DNA of 59,479 nt from a virus. A model generated the notes under the pieces. It did no database searches, was not told the DNA's origin, and worked only from the letters and a program-made list of their open reading frames with translations. The DNA lies in the IMG/VR virus record IMGVR_UViG_3300036761_004206, positions 1 to 59,479 of that record. One strand, written 5' to 3'. This document shows positions 50,583-59,222 of the stretch, piece by piece (position 1 is the stretch's first letter; each line of letters begins with the position of its first letter). Made by a program: the position numbers and the translations under genes.

Positions 50583-51368
50583 ATGACAAAACGTAGAGAA
50601 TATATTGACTACATAAAGGCAAATGAGAAAAGATGCAAAAGTGATCCTCAGGGGCTAATGGATGAACTCAAGAATAAGATAGGGAGAGAGCCATACCATT
50701 CTTTGAAAGACTACACTAAAGAAAAACTCGATTCTTTTTATCATTCAGATGGTTGGATATGTGCTTCAAACATTGGATGGATCAGGGACGATGAAAGATG
50801 CAAGGATTGCAATGTGAAAGTAGATCGGTCAGAAATGAGGCTCCACCATATCACCAATGATAATTATTATGGCTTGTACATGGATGAATTAAAAACTCTG
50901 TGTATACCTTGTCATGACAAAAAACTGAACTCAAAGAACGGGAACAAGGGGAAACGCCCACCTGTTGACAACAACAAAGAACCAATTACTATGAAAGAAA
51001 GAAAAGTTATGAACATGTGTCAGGAAGTTAGAAATTACTTTGAAAAAGAAGAAGAAGGCAAGTCGGTGTTGGCGGCTGTTTTATCGCGTGAATTAACTCC
51101 GTGTGAAGCATATGATAAATACCTTTATGCGAGGTTTGGAGAGAAGCGGCCTGATACTCCTATAGGGTATTATGGGGCTATGCATAAGGCATTGCAGGGA
51201 AAGGGTTATAAGCACGACCGCAGCAAGCAAGCTGATAACAGTAAGATTGCAGCGAAGAAGAGTCCCACGCCAAAGAAAGCGGAGCAGCCGAACAGGGGGT
51301 CTAGCAAACCTTCAATTGAAGAACTAATTGACGCCACAGTGTATTTAAGACGGCTTGGCAAGATTTGA
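50583..51368 (+). CDS. HNH endonuclease with N-terminal zinc-binding part, 261 aa
   Basis: The core DDERCKDCNVKVDRSEMRLH followed by HITNDNYY and LCIPCHDKKLN has the HH-N-H layout with two Cys pairs. ATG 50583 follows AGAGG; longer starts overlap the SLOG gene. The C-terminal half is Lys-rich. Probably a homing-type nuclease located upstream of the polymerase gene. Confidence 0.78.
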   Translation: MTKRREYIDYIKANEKRCKSDPQGLMDELKNKIGREPYHSLKDYTKEKLDSFYHSDGWICASNIGWIRDDERCKDCNVKVDRSEMRLHHITNDNYYGLYMDELKTLCIPCHDKKLNSKNGNKGKRPPVDNNKEPITMKERKVMNMCQEVRNYFEKEEEGKSVLAAVLSRELTPCEAYDKYLYARFGEKRPDTPIGYYGAMHKALQGKGYKHDRSKQADNSKIAAKKSPTPKKAEQPNRGSSKPSIEELIDATVYLRRLGKI

Positions 51369-51384
51369 TTTTTCGAAAATATTT

Positions 51385-51430
51385 AGTAAGAACTATCAAG
51401 AAAATAAAAGTTTTCTTGATAGTTCTTACT
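51385..51430 (+). terminator. Terminator between HNH genes
   Basis: A perfect 20-bp stem (51385-51404 with 51411-51430) with a 6-base loop; only a short T-run follows. Confidence 0.8.
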
Positions 51431-51440
51431 ATTTTAGGGC

Positions 51441-52250
51441 ATGAATACAGGAATAAGATTACAATTCGATTTCGTCAAGCAGTTCTTTGCCGATCAGTGG
51501 TGCGAGCTTCTGGAAAAGACCTACAAGAATGCCAGGACAAAGATGAAATATCGCTGTTCTTGTGGCAATATTTCAAGTATAGTGTTCGACAGCTTTCGGC
51601 AGGGCAACAGATGCAGGAAGTGTGGTGGGAAGAAGTGTGCGGATAAGCAACGCTACACCCAAGAGGAAGTCGCCAAAATATTTGAGGCTGGTGGCTGCAA
51701 ATTGCTCGGTGAATACAAGGGAGCTTTAACGCCAGTTAAATACGAGTGTTCTTGTGGCAGACAGTCCAAAATTTTGATAAATACCTTTAAGTTAGGTGGC
51801 AGGTGTAAGGTCTGTGGCACTAAGAAACGTTCAGGTGAGAACCACTATGAATGGCGACAAGATCGGGAGGCGAAGCACAAGGAAGATTTATTTCGCCAAC
51901 GATGTTACAAGTTGGTTAGAATGTCCTTGAATGTAACTGGACGAGTTAAAAATAAACGAACAGCCGAGTTGTTGGGATATGATTACAAACAGTTGCAAGA
52001 ACATATTACACAACATATAAACTACAAATTAGTCAAAGATGGGAAATGGCATATTGACCATATATTCCCGATCAAGGCTTTTAAAGATCATGGCATCTCT
52101 GATTTATCTTTGATTAACTGCTTAGAGAACCTCAGACCGATATCTCAATTTGAGAACAGCAGTAAGAATGCAAAGTATGATGTAATTGAATTTAGAAAAT
52201 GGCTTATAAAAAGAGGAGTCAAATATGACATTGCCAATTGTCGGATTTGA
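51441..52250 (+). CDS. HNH homing endonuclease with Cys-rich zinc motifs, 269 aa
   Basis: Two repeated zinc ribbons (YRCSCGNIS...CRKCGGKK and YECSCGRQS...CKVCGTKK) precede a C-terminal HNH core: WHIDHIFPIKAF, INCLENLRPISQFENSSKNA. The Asp-His pair, Asn and terminal Asn/Lys pattern is familiar from homing nucleases. AGGG precedes the ATG. It overlaps the polymerase start by 26 bases, the typical position for a homing gene beside an essential target. Confidence 0.85.
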   Translation: MNTGIRLQFDFVKQFFADQWCELLEKTYKNARTKMKYRCSCGNISSIVFDSFRQGNRCRKCGGKKCADKQRYTQEEVAKIFEAGGCKLLGEYKGALTPVKYECSCGRQSKILINTFKLGGRCKVCGTKKRSGENHYEWRQDREAKHKEDLFRQRCYKLVRMSLNVTGRVKNKRTAELLGYDYKQLQEHITQHINYKLVKDGKWHIDHIFPIKAFKDHGISDLSLINCLENLRPISQFENSSKNAKYDVIEFRKWLIKRGVKYDIANCRI

Positions 52251-55200
52251 ACATTTGCATTTACATAGTGACCGAAGCCTTCTCGATGGTTTTGGGACTC
52301 CTAAAGAGTATGCCGAAAAGTGGAAGCATCATGGTAAGTATTTGTGTATTAGCGATCATGGAATGATGGCAGCAATCCCCTCGCAACTTAGGGAATGTCA
52401 AGCCAATAATTTGACGGCAGTGATAGCCTGTGAATTATACGTCAATCCTCTACAAATTGAATACAATAACGAGAAAGAATGGAAAGATTACATCAAGTCT
52501 CTTTCACCCGAAGATGCTAAATCCCTACGGAAAAGCTACCACCTGCTAGCTATAGCCTATAACAATGTCGGCTATAGCAACCTCGTTACACTTACTTCGC
52601 TGGCCCATCTTAAAGGGTTCTATTACCGACCCCGCCTGAATCACAAGCAGTTGATGCAGTATAAGGAAGGCATCATATTCACTTCCTGCTGCTATATGAG
52701 TGAAATCGCCCAAGCATTCGATCATGGCGGTGAAGAAGCTGGCTTCGCCATGATCGAAAAGTACATGGCGATGTTCGGCAAGGATTTCCGTCTTGAATTG
52801 ATGCTTCTGGACTTCCACAAACAAAAGCCTTATGACGCCTTTATTATCAAGGCTCACCTAAAGTACGGCATCCCGTTAATCATTACCAATGACTGTCACT
52901 TCTGCGAAGCTGGCCACAGCAAGTTCCAGCAGTTGATGTTGATGGTGCAGACAAAATATACTTTCAAAGATGTTAAAGAGAGAATGGAGAAGTCGGGCGA
53001 CCAAGACTTTTTCTTCATGCAGGACAAGAACCTCTACATGAAGATAGAGGAAGAAATCAATGCCAAGTATGATAGTGATTACAGCGACGTAATCCCTTAT
53101 GAGCTTTTCGAACAAGCCAAGAAGAATACGGTCGAAATTTGCCGTTCGGTGAACGTGACGCTTGACCGTTCGATGAAACTTCCTATCTGGCCTGATGCCG
53201 ATGAAAAACTGAAAGAGGAAGTGATTAAGGGATTCAAGCGGCGCGGTCTGCCGTTTACAAAAGAATATCAAATGCGGCTCAAGGAAGAATTTGAGTTAAT
53301 TTTTGGTTTGAAGTTTTCTAGTTACTTCCTAATTCTCAAGGTTACTGTTGATGAAGCACGACGTTATTCGATGGAAATGTTCGGAACGCCTAACTGCGTA
53401 GGTCCAGGTCGCGGATCGGATGTTGGTTCATTGGTTTGTTACTGTCTGGGTATAACTAACGTCAACCCAATTAAACATGGCTTATTGTTTAGCCGATTCT
53501 TGAGCAAGGCTCGTAAAGATTGGCCTGATGCTGACGTTGACTTTATACCGCAGGTTAGAGATTATCTAAAGAACGAATGGGCTGCTAAGTATTTCGGTGC
53601 TGACCGCGTATGCAATATTGGCAGTTACAATACGTTTGGTATTAAGAGTAGCTTGATTGACATGGCGCGAGTCCATGATAAGGACCGCTATGAGATTCTT
53701 AACTTAACTACGAAGATTGGGTTAAAGGACGACGATGGAAATGTAATGACCTGGGATCGCGCCTTGGAAATGTTCCCTGAATTAAAGAAATATTGTGACG
53801 ATAACCCTGATGTGGCGGAAGCGGCCCAAATGATGGTGGGCCGCAGTCGCAGCATGGGTAAGCACGCTGGCGGTATCGTGATTTCCAGCGAACCAATTGC
53901 CAAGTATGTTCCGTTAGTTCGTGGTGGTGAAGGCGAACCTGTATCAGCCTGGACAGAAGGTTTACACGATCAAGACCTTCAGCCGATGGGGTTCATTAAA
54001 TATGACTGGTTGGTAATTACCAACCTATTACAGATTAATTACGCCTGCAAGTTGATTAAGGAACGTTATGGTTTAGCGAATCTATGGGCCAAAGATGGGC
54101 TTGAAGACTTCTCCGATGACAACTTTATTGATGACGCTAAAGCAATTGTGATGGCTAATGAAGCTGATCTAAAGGGTGTTTTCCAATTTGATTCGGAAGG
54201 CATTAGGAAGTTAGTTCAGCGTGCAGGTATCAGTAACTTTGATGACTTGGTGGCTATTACTGCTTTATATCGTCCTGGCCCAATGGGTGAAGGACAACAC
54301 GACGAATTCTGCTTGCGTAAGCGTGGTGAGAAACCTTATGAGTTACACCCGATCCTCCAGCCTATCCTTGGGAATACCTATGGCGTTATCTGCTTCCAAG
54401 AGCAGTGCATGAAGATATTTCACGCCGTAGGTCTAATTCCATTGGAAGATTGCTACAACCTGATTAAAGCCATCAGCAAAAAGAAAAAGGATATATTTGA
54501 GAAGTATAAGATTCAGTTTATCGAAAATGGCCAAAAGACCCTTGGTTGGCCATTGGAAGAAGTTGAAGCTCTGTGGAAACAACTAGAAGGCTTCGCAGGG
54601 TATGCCTTTAACCTAAGTCATGCTGTGGCTTACACTTATATCTCTTTCATGCTTCTGGTTTTGAAGGCTCATTATCCTTTGGAATTCTATGCGTCGATTT
54701 TGCACTATGAATCGGACGCTGAGAAGATGAAGGAATACAAGCGTGATGCTGAGCGTCACGAAATTAAAGTAGAGCCATTGGATTTGAACAAATCCAGGGT
54801 CTATTTTGATATTACGGAAGACAGGATTTACTTTGGTTTTGCTAATGTCAAGGGCGTTGGCGAGGCGGTTGCGGAGCGAATTGTGACTAATCAGCCTTAT
54901 ACTTCTTTCACTGACTTATTGAACAAATATGGTACGGACGAGAGCGTGATTAAGCCGTTGATTGGGTTGGGGTTATTTACCAAGGATGGAAAGCCAGAAA
55001 CGCTTTACAAGTATTACAAGTGGTATAAGGACATTAAAGAGAAGCGTGATGCTAGAAGAAAAAGATACGAAGCCTCTTTGAAGCGTTATGATGACGAAGA
55101 AATGGGAATTCTGGAAGATGGTCCGTGGTCTGACGAAGAAAAACAGAAGATGGTAGAGGATGTTACTAAGAGACGGCAGCGGACTGTTGAATTATATGGT

Positions 55201-55767
55201 AAAAAACCGACTGATAAAGACCCAATTCCACCTTTGAGCCAATTTCTATTGGAACAAACCTTGAAGGATGTTGCAGAGGAAGATAAGGAACCAGAGATTG
55301 ACGATAAGTTGATTAAATTGTTGAACAATGCAGAGGAATGCGAACAATTGTTTTATGGGTTCTTGTGGCATCATCCTATTAGGAATAGTCCTGATTATGA
55401 AGGTAATAGAACATTTGAAGTATTCAGGGAGCGGGGTGAGCCAATTGGTTATGTGGAAGTGATATTGAAATCTGTTACCAAACAAACTTCCAAGAAAAAT
55501 AAAGATGTTCATTATTGGTTGCTCAAGGCGGAAGACGCTAATGGTGAAGAGGCGTTCATTCAAGTATGGGAAGATGATTGGATTAGATTTGGGCCAGAAT
55601 TAAAAGAAGGTGAATTGGTTAAATTGCAGATTAAGCCGCCTGATAAGGGATTTAATCGGTACACACTTTGGACACCTAAGAAGTGGCCTAAGTGGGAGTA
55701 CGACAAGTTAATCCCGAAGGACAAGGCATTTGATTTAAGGGTGGTCCCTTTACGAAAGGGGAATTAA
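52225..55767 (+). CDS. dnaE: DNA polymerase III alpha subunit (DnaE-type)
   Basis: The replicative polymerase. The N-terminal PHP domain keeps HLHSD, ISDHG, ACELYV and NDCHF, so metal binding may be intact. The palm has VGPGRGSDVGS and PDADVDF with Asp435 and Asp437, then YDWLVITN with Asp594. Later come ALYRPGPMGEG, FAGYAFNLSHAVAYTYISF, a KGVGEAVAERIV helix-hairpin-helix and an OB-like C-terminus (EPIGYVEVILKSVTKQ). Length (1180 aa) is normal. GAGGAG precedes the ATG. Confidence 0.93.
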   Translation: MTLPIVGFEHLHLHSDRSLLDGFGTPKEYAEKWKHHGKYLCISDHGMMAAIPSQLRECQANNLTAVIACELYVNPLQIEYNNEKEWKDYIKSLSPEDAKSLRKSYHLLAIAYNNVGYSNLVTLTSLAHLKGFYYRPRLNHKQLMQYKEGIIFTSCCYMSEIAQAFDHGGEEAGFAMIEKYMAMFGKDFRLELMLLDFHKQKPYDAFIIKAHLKYGIPLIITNDCHFCEAGHSKFQQLMLMVQTKYTFKDVKERMEKSGDQDFFFMQDKNLYMKIEEEINAKYDSDYSDVIPYELFEQAKKNTVEICRSVNVTLDRSMKLPIWPDADEKLKEEVIKGFKRRGLPFTKEYQMRLKEEFELIFGLKFSSYFLILKVTVDEARRYSMEMFGTPNCVGPGRGSDVGSLVCYCLGITNVNPIKHGLLFSRFLSKARKDWPDADVDFIPQVRDYLKNEWAAKYFGADRVCNIGSYNTFGIKSSLIDMARVHDKDRYEILNLTTKIGLKDDDGNVMTWDRALEMFPELKKYCDDNPDVAEAAQMMVGRSRSMGKHAGGIVISSEPIAKYVPLVRGGEGEPVSAWTEGLHDQDLQPMGFIKYDWLVITNLLQINYACKLIKERYGLANLWAKDGLEDFSDDNFIDDAKAIVMANEADLKGVFQFDSEGIRKLVQRAGISNFDDLVAITALYRPGPMGEGQHDEFCLRKRGEKPYELHPILQPILGNTYGVICFQEQCMKIFHAVGLIPLEDCYNLIKAISKKKKDIFEKYKIQFIENGQKTLGWPLEEVEALWKQLEGFAGYAFNLSHAVAYTYISFMLLVLKAHYPLEFYASILHYESDAEKMKEYKRDAERHEIKVEPLDLNKSRVYFDITEDRIYFGFANVKGVGEAVAERIVTNQPYTSFTDLLNKYGTDESVIKPLIGLGLFTKDGKPETLYKYYKWYKDIKEKRDARRKRYEASLKRYDDEEMGILEDGPWSDEEKQKMVEDVTKRRQRTVELYGKKPTDKDPIPPLSQFLLEQTLKDVAEEDKEPEIDDKLIKLLNNAEECEQLFYGFLWHHPIRNSPDYEGNRTFEVFRERGEPIGYVEVILKSVTKQTSKKNKDVHYWLLKAEDANGEEAFIQVWEDDWIRFGPELKEGELVKLQIKPPDKGFNRYTLWTPKKWPKWEYDKLIPKDKAFDLRVVPLRKGN

Positions 55768-55776
55768 TCAAATGAA

Positions 55777-55824
55777 TTTCTAATTCAGCGTTCTATATAT
55801 TTATTATGAATGCTGAATTAGAAA
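55777..55824. promoter_or_regulatory. 13-bp inverted repeat enclosing promoter and start codon
   Basis: Perfect arms 55777-55789 and 55812-55824. The 22-base loop contains TATATAT and the ATG at 55806. No T-run follows, so an operator or an RNA structure that hides the start is as likely as a terminator. Confidence 0.55.
55794..55800 (+). promoter_or_regulatory. T4-late-like A/T box
   Basis: TATATAT, 5 bases before the ATG at 55806, inside the inverted repeat. Same spacing class as the other tagged genes but a weak match. Confidence 0.35.
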
Positions 55825-56441
55825 AATGGATGGACGTGTGGGAGAAGGCGCAGGAGAAAGGTATTTTCCCTGAAACGCCAAAAGAACAAGAAATTAACCC
55901 ACAGGTATATCAAACTGATTATTTTGGGAATGTTCGTAGTCCTGCTCTTGGGAGTGACAAGAATCACGCCATGTTAAATGAGTGCGATACCAAGTATTGG
56001 AAACAGGTTTGTAAGCTTGCGAAGGGTGAGAAGCTTGACGAACAGACTTCTAAAATAGACGGTATTGGTAGTGAAGAACCGTTAGCATCTGAGCCACAGG
56101 GTAAGTTAAGGGATGTTCCTACTAAGGCTGACTTGGGTGTAAAAGCTGCGGAGTTGGGTAATACAGCCAATCCAGTAGAACCGCCATCCCGTGGGGACGA
56201 TTCCCGCAAGCATGTAACGCCAGAATGGGCAGATGGCAAGGGATTGCGCGAATTGGTTTATATGAAGCACAACCTCTATAATTTAGAGGTTAAAATCAAT
56301 TCTAATCCAAAGTTTGGTGCTTATGGAGAAGACGTGCCTGAAATTAAGAAGATTCAGGGGCAGATAGACGAATTAAAGCATAAGATTGATGAGCTAAGCA
56401 ATTCATTAAGTCCAGATTTCATTCAGGACGAATTATCATAA
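55806..56441 (+). CDS. Hypothetical virion-like protein, 211 aa
   Basis: Charged protein: a helical N-terminus (ELEKWMDVWEKAQEKG), a Pro/Gly/Glu-rich middle and a C-terminal coiled coil (IKKIQGQIDELKHKIDELSN). The start lies in a hairpin loop without a Shine-Dalgarno sequence. It resembles accessory head proteins of large myoviruses by style only. A terminator follows. Confidence 0.65.
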   Translation: MNAELEKWMDVWEKAQEKGIFPETPKEQEINPQVYQTDYFGNVRSPALGSDKNHAMLNECDTKYWKQVCKLAKGEKLDEQTSKIDGIGSEEPLASEPQGKLRDVPTKADLGVKAAELGNTANPVEPPSRGDDSRKHVTPEWADGKGLRELVYMKHNLYNLEVKINSNPKFGAYGEDVPEIKKIQGQIDELKHKIDELSNSLSPDFIQDELS

Positions 56442-56448
56442 ACACTTT

Positions 56449-56483
56449 AAAACCTTTACTACTTTATGAGTAATAAAGGTTTT
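56449..56483 (+). terminator. Terminator after 55806 gene
   Basis: A 10-bp stem (56449-56458 with 56474-56483) is followed by T residues; its 3' arm overlaps the next gene's ribosome site. Confidence 0.75.
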
Positions 56484-56486
56484 TTT

Positions 56487-56666
56487 ATGAGTGAAACATT
56501 TTTCTTTTTAAAGTGCAAATCGTGTAATTGGTCACGCAAATCCAACGGGTTAAGTTCCGATTTAAAGGATTTGGCGCAAGTTGCCAATTGTGCTAAGTGC
56601 AGTGGTAGAAAATTCAAATGTCCTAAGTGCGGGCAACATGTAAAATTAATGAGAATTAGGAGTTAA
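56487..56666 (+). CDS. Small zinc-ribbon protein, 59 aa
   Basis: Three CxxC pairs: CKSC, CAKC and CPKC, enough for one or two zinc ions. AAAGG lies just upstream of ATG 56487; an in-frame ATG at 56466 lies inside the terminator and is less likely. Resembles small phage zinc ribbons of unknown role. Confidence 0.7.
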   Translation: MSETFFFLKCKSCNWSRKSNGLSSDLKDLAQVANCAKCSGRKFKCPKCGQHVKLMRIRS

Positions 56667-56667
56667 T

Positions 56668-57822
56668 ATGACGTTGATGAAGAAGAAAGCTAAAGAAGAA
56701 CCTATTTGCGATGTACAATTTAACATTCATAAGTTCACAGCAAGACCAAAGCCAGCAGATAAGGAAAAAATAGTAATTATATCTTGTTTTTCTGAATTTG
56801 GATGCGAGATAGTTGGTGCGATGTACTGCGTTCCAAGGATCATTAAGGATCATCCAGATGCTTATGTAATTGTTATGGGGTGGTATGGTCGGGCCTATCT
56901 CTATAAGCACTTGGTCGATGAATTTTGGGAGCTTAAAGAAGAATTTCAATTTTTGAGAGATAAAGCATTGGCATTCCATCATTCAAGTAAGAATCTTGGC
57001 AGACTGGAAAAATCTGTTGAGCAATTTGGCAACGTTGTAAGTTCTGACAAGTTGGGGCGATTGGCTGTCGGGAACACTTGCAAGCGTTGTGGTCATCTTT
57101 GGGGGGATACGAATGAGGTGCAGAGATGCCCGCAGTGTGAAAGTATTGATGTGATTAAAGCTCTGTTTGCAGATATTCGTTATTGGAAACCTAAAATGAC
57201 TCCTATTCCAAAGCCGAGTAGGGAAAAGATGGAAGAGGCGGAAAAATATCTCAAAATCCCTGAAGGGACACGGCCAGTAGGCGTAGTAGCGCGTAATAGA
57301 ATCACCTATGGTAGAAATTTACAGCCAGAATTTTATGTCAAGTTAATTCACAAGCTTGAAAGCATGAGCTATACTCCAGTATGGCTTGGCGAGAAGCAAA
57401 GTACGTTAGCATGTCCACTTCCGCACATTACTGATTTCTCCAGAATGCCAGAATCTAGGGATTTAGAGTTAACGCTTGCCATCATTGCGAAGGTGGAATT
57501 TACGGTTCAATTTTGGACTGCTTCAACAAGGTTAGCAGCATTGGTTGGCACTCCATTTTTAATTTTCGAGAGTCCAGATCAATTATTTGGACAGGGGCAA
57601 GAAGCCTTTAGGCTTGCTTTGACTACCACAGGTAAGAAGAAATTGGTTTTGTCGCATTTCCTTAATGTTTATAACAACAACGACGCAGCTATTGACTTGC
57701 TGGGGAAAAGCATCAAAGAAATAGAAAGTGGTAATTGGGAAGATGTTATTGGAATGGTGGATGAACGTGATGTTGTTCTTAAATTGAGACAGCAAAATTT
57801 GCATCGTCTTGCGGGGATTTAA
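56668..57822 (+). CDS. GT-B glycosyltransferase, GT9-like, with zinc-ribbon insert, 384 aa
   Basis: The C-terminal half reads PVGVVARNRITYGRNLQPEF, PVWLGEKQSTLACPL and FWTASTRLAALVGTPFLIFE, reminiscent of heptosyltransferase (GT9) donor domains. The N-terminal domain (KIVIISCFSEFGCEIVGAMY) is a Rossmann-like start. Four cysteines (138, 141, 154, 157) form a zinc ribbon between the domains. AGGAG precedes the ATG. Coupled to a paralogue, it could use the HldE product. Confidence 0.65.
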   Translation: MTLMKKKAKEEPICDVQFNIHKFTARPKPADKEKIVIISCFSEFGCEIVGAMYCVPRIIKDHPDAYVIVMGWYGRAYLYKHLVDEFWELKEEFQFLRDKALAFHHSSKNLGRLEKSVEQFGNVVSSDKLGRLAVGNTCKRCGHLWGDTNEVQRCPQCESIDVIKALFADIRYWKPKMTPIPKPSREKMEEAEKYLKIPEGTRPVGVVARNRITYGRNLQPEFYVKLIHKLESMSYTPVWLGEKQSTLACPLPHITDFSRMPESRDLELTLAIIAKVEFTVQFWTASTRLAALVGTPFLIFESPDQLFGQGQEAFRLALTTTGKKKLVLSHFLNVYNNNDAAIDLLGKSIKEIESGNWEDVIGMVDERDVVLKLRQQNLHRLAGI

Positions 57823-58971
57823 ATGAAAGATATTGCTGGTTTAATTACTAAAGCAGCAGAGAAGACAGGATTTCAGAGAGACTTCTTTAACGTTGATAAT
57901 ATTCCAACGGATGCAGCCAATATCACCATTGCTCCATTTTTTGGGGACATAAGATCAACTTTTATATTATCATCTCTGTTGCTGCATCGTTATAAAGAAC
58001 AAGACAAACCATCCAAATATCATATTTTATGCGGTTGGCCAGGGTTTTCATGTCTTTTTCCTTATGTCGATGAATATTGGTCTATTCAAAATGATAACAA
58101 TATAAAAAAGCTTTATCCTTTTGTTAATGAATTTGGTAACAAAAGTGAGTTAGTAAGTCAATATTACAGAAACCTAAATCAATACTTTTTCGAAGATGTT
58201 GTCCCAACAGACACACAGTTTGGCCAATATTACAATAAAGGTTTAACGGACTTGTTTTGGTCCAAATATAGACAAGTTAAGAGATTTTTACCTTCTGTTC
58301 CTTCATCAGCACTTCTTCCTAAGGAATTTAATCGTGAATTTATGGAGAAGGGTGGATATAAGGTCTTTATTTATCCAACCATTTATATCAACAATTGGCA
58401 CAATAACCATTGTCGTTTGATTCAAGCCCCTAGAGATTTTTGGGTTGCTTTGATAAACAGATTATTAAAAGAAGGATTCATGCCAGTTGTTTGTAAGAGT
58501 TTTGGGACATATGATCTTTCAGCAGAATTTAATAGGAGTTGTATTTATTTCAGTGATACAGACATGAGCAAGGTGCTTACTGTCATGCGAATGACGGGGT
58601 GTGTGTTAGACCTATTTTCTGGTATTTCTCGTTTGGCTTTAGCAGCTAGAACACCATTTGTTTATGTGGATGAGAGAGCCAGATACATAGGTGCTAAGGA
58701 ATATGAAATTGATGATTTGTGCGGTATTAACATACCAAAGAAATATATTTTTTCATTTTCTACTATAATAGATGGCGGCACTGTTGCCTCATGGGATTTT
58801 GATATTTTTAACTCTATAATTATCAAGTTACAAGATTTCCTACCAACGGTGGATAAGGAAAGACTGCCACCTACGGGGCAAAGCCTTGATGTGGTTTCTT
58901 ATGATCTTGTAAGGAATAAGAAGTTAACACGAATTGGAACAAGATTATTGAAAATGCCAAAGGATGAGTAA
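57823..58971 (+). CDS. GT-B glycosyltransferase-like protein, paralogue of previous, 382 aa
   Basis: It starts directly after the previous stop. Shared layout: ITIAPFFGDIRSTFILSSLL matches the first strand-helix, YHILCGWPGF and DEYWSI match the VMGWYG and DEFWEL of its neighbour, and DLFSGISRLALAARTPFVYV matches FWTASTRLAALVGTPF. The zinc ribbon is absent. A divergent duplicate, probably acting on the same glycan. Confidence 0.65.
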   Translation: MKDIAGLITKAAEKTGFQRDFFNVDNIPTDAANITIAPFFGDIRSTFILSSLLLHRYKEQDKPSKYHILCGWPGFSCLFPYVDEYWSIQNDNNIKKLYPFVNEFGNKSELVSQYYRNLNQYFFEDVVPTDTQFGQYYNKGLTDLFWSKYRQVKRFLPSVPSSALLPKEFNREFMEKGGYKVFIYPTIYINNWHNNHCRLIQAPRDFWVALINRLLKEGFMPVVCKSFGTYDLSAEFNRSCIYFSDTDMSKVLTVMRMTGCVLDLFSGISRLALAARTPFVYVDERARYIGAKEYEIDDLCGINIPKKYIFSFSTIIDGGTVASWDFDIFNSIIIKLQDFLPTVDKERLPPTGQSLDVVSYDLVRNKKLTRIGTRLLKMPKDE

Positions 58972-58973
58972 CT

Positions 58974-59222
58974 ATGAGTAAGAGAAATGTCACTAGGGTT
59001 AGAGTTGAAGCGAATCCTAAAGACGATCCAGAAATTGCTTTCAAGAGAATGTTTATTGCTTTCAAGATAGCTTGCACCGATGCTGGTGTCATGCACACTT
59101 ACAAACAGCACGAAACCTACGAAAGTAGGACGCGGAAGAAACGTCGTAAGAAACGTGAATCTGAGCTAGCCCGCATGAAGCAGAAGTTGAGAGAGAATTT
59201 TTTGCAGCAAGGGAAGAAATAA
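58974..59222 (+). CDS. Ribosomal protein bS21-like, 82 aa
   Basis: The pattern VRVEANPKDDPEIAFKRMFI then ACTDAGVMHTYKQHETYESR and a basic KKRRKKRESELARMKQKL tail parallels bS21 ([20 protein letters not shown], then a basic tail). bS21 sits near the anti-Shine-Dalgarno helix of the 30S subunit. Phage homologues are known in huge phages and may bias translation. It overlaps the next gene by 1 base (TAATG). Confidence 0.8.
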   Translation: MSKRNVTRVRVEANPKDDPEIAFKRMFIAFKIACTDAGVMHTYKQHETYESRTRKKRRKKRESELARMKQKLRENFLQQGKK

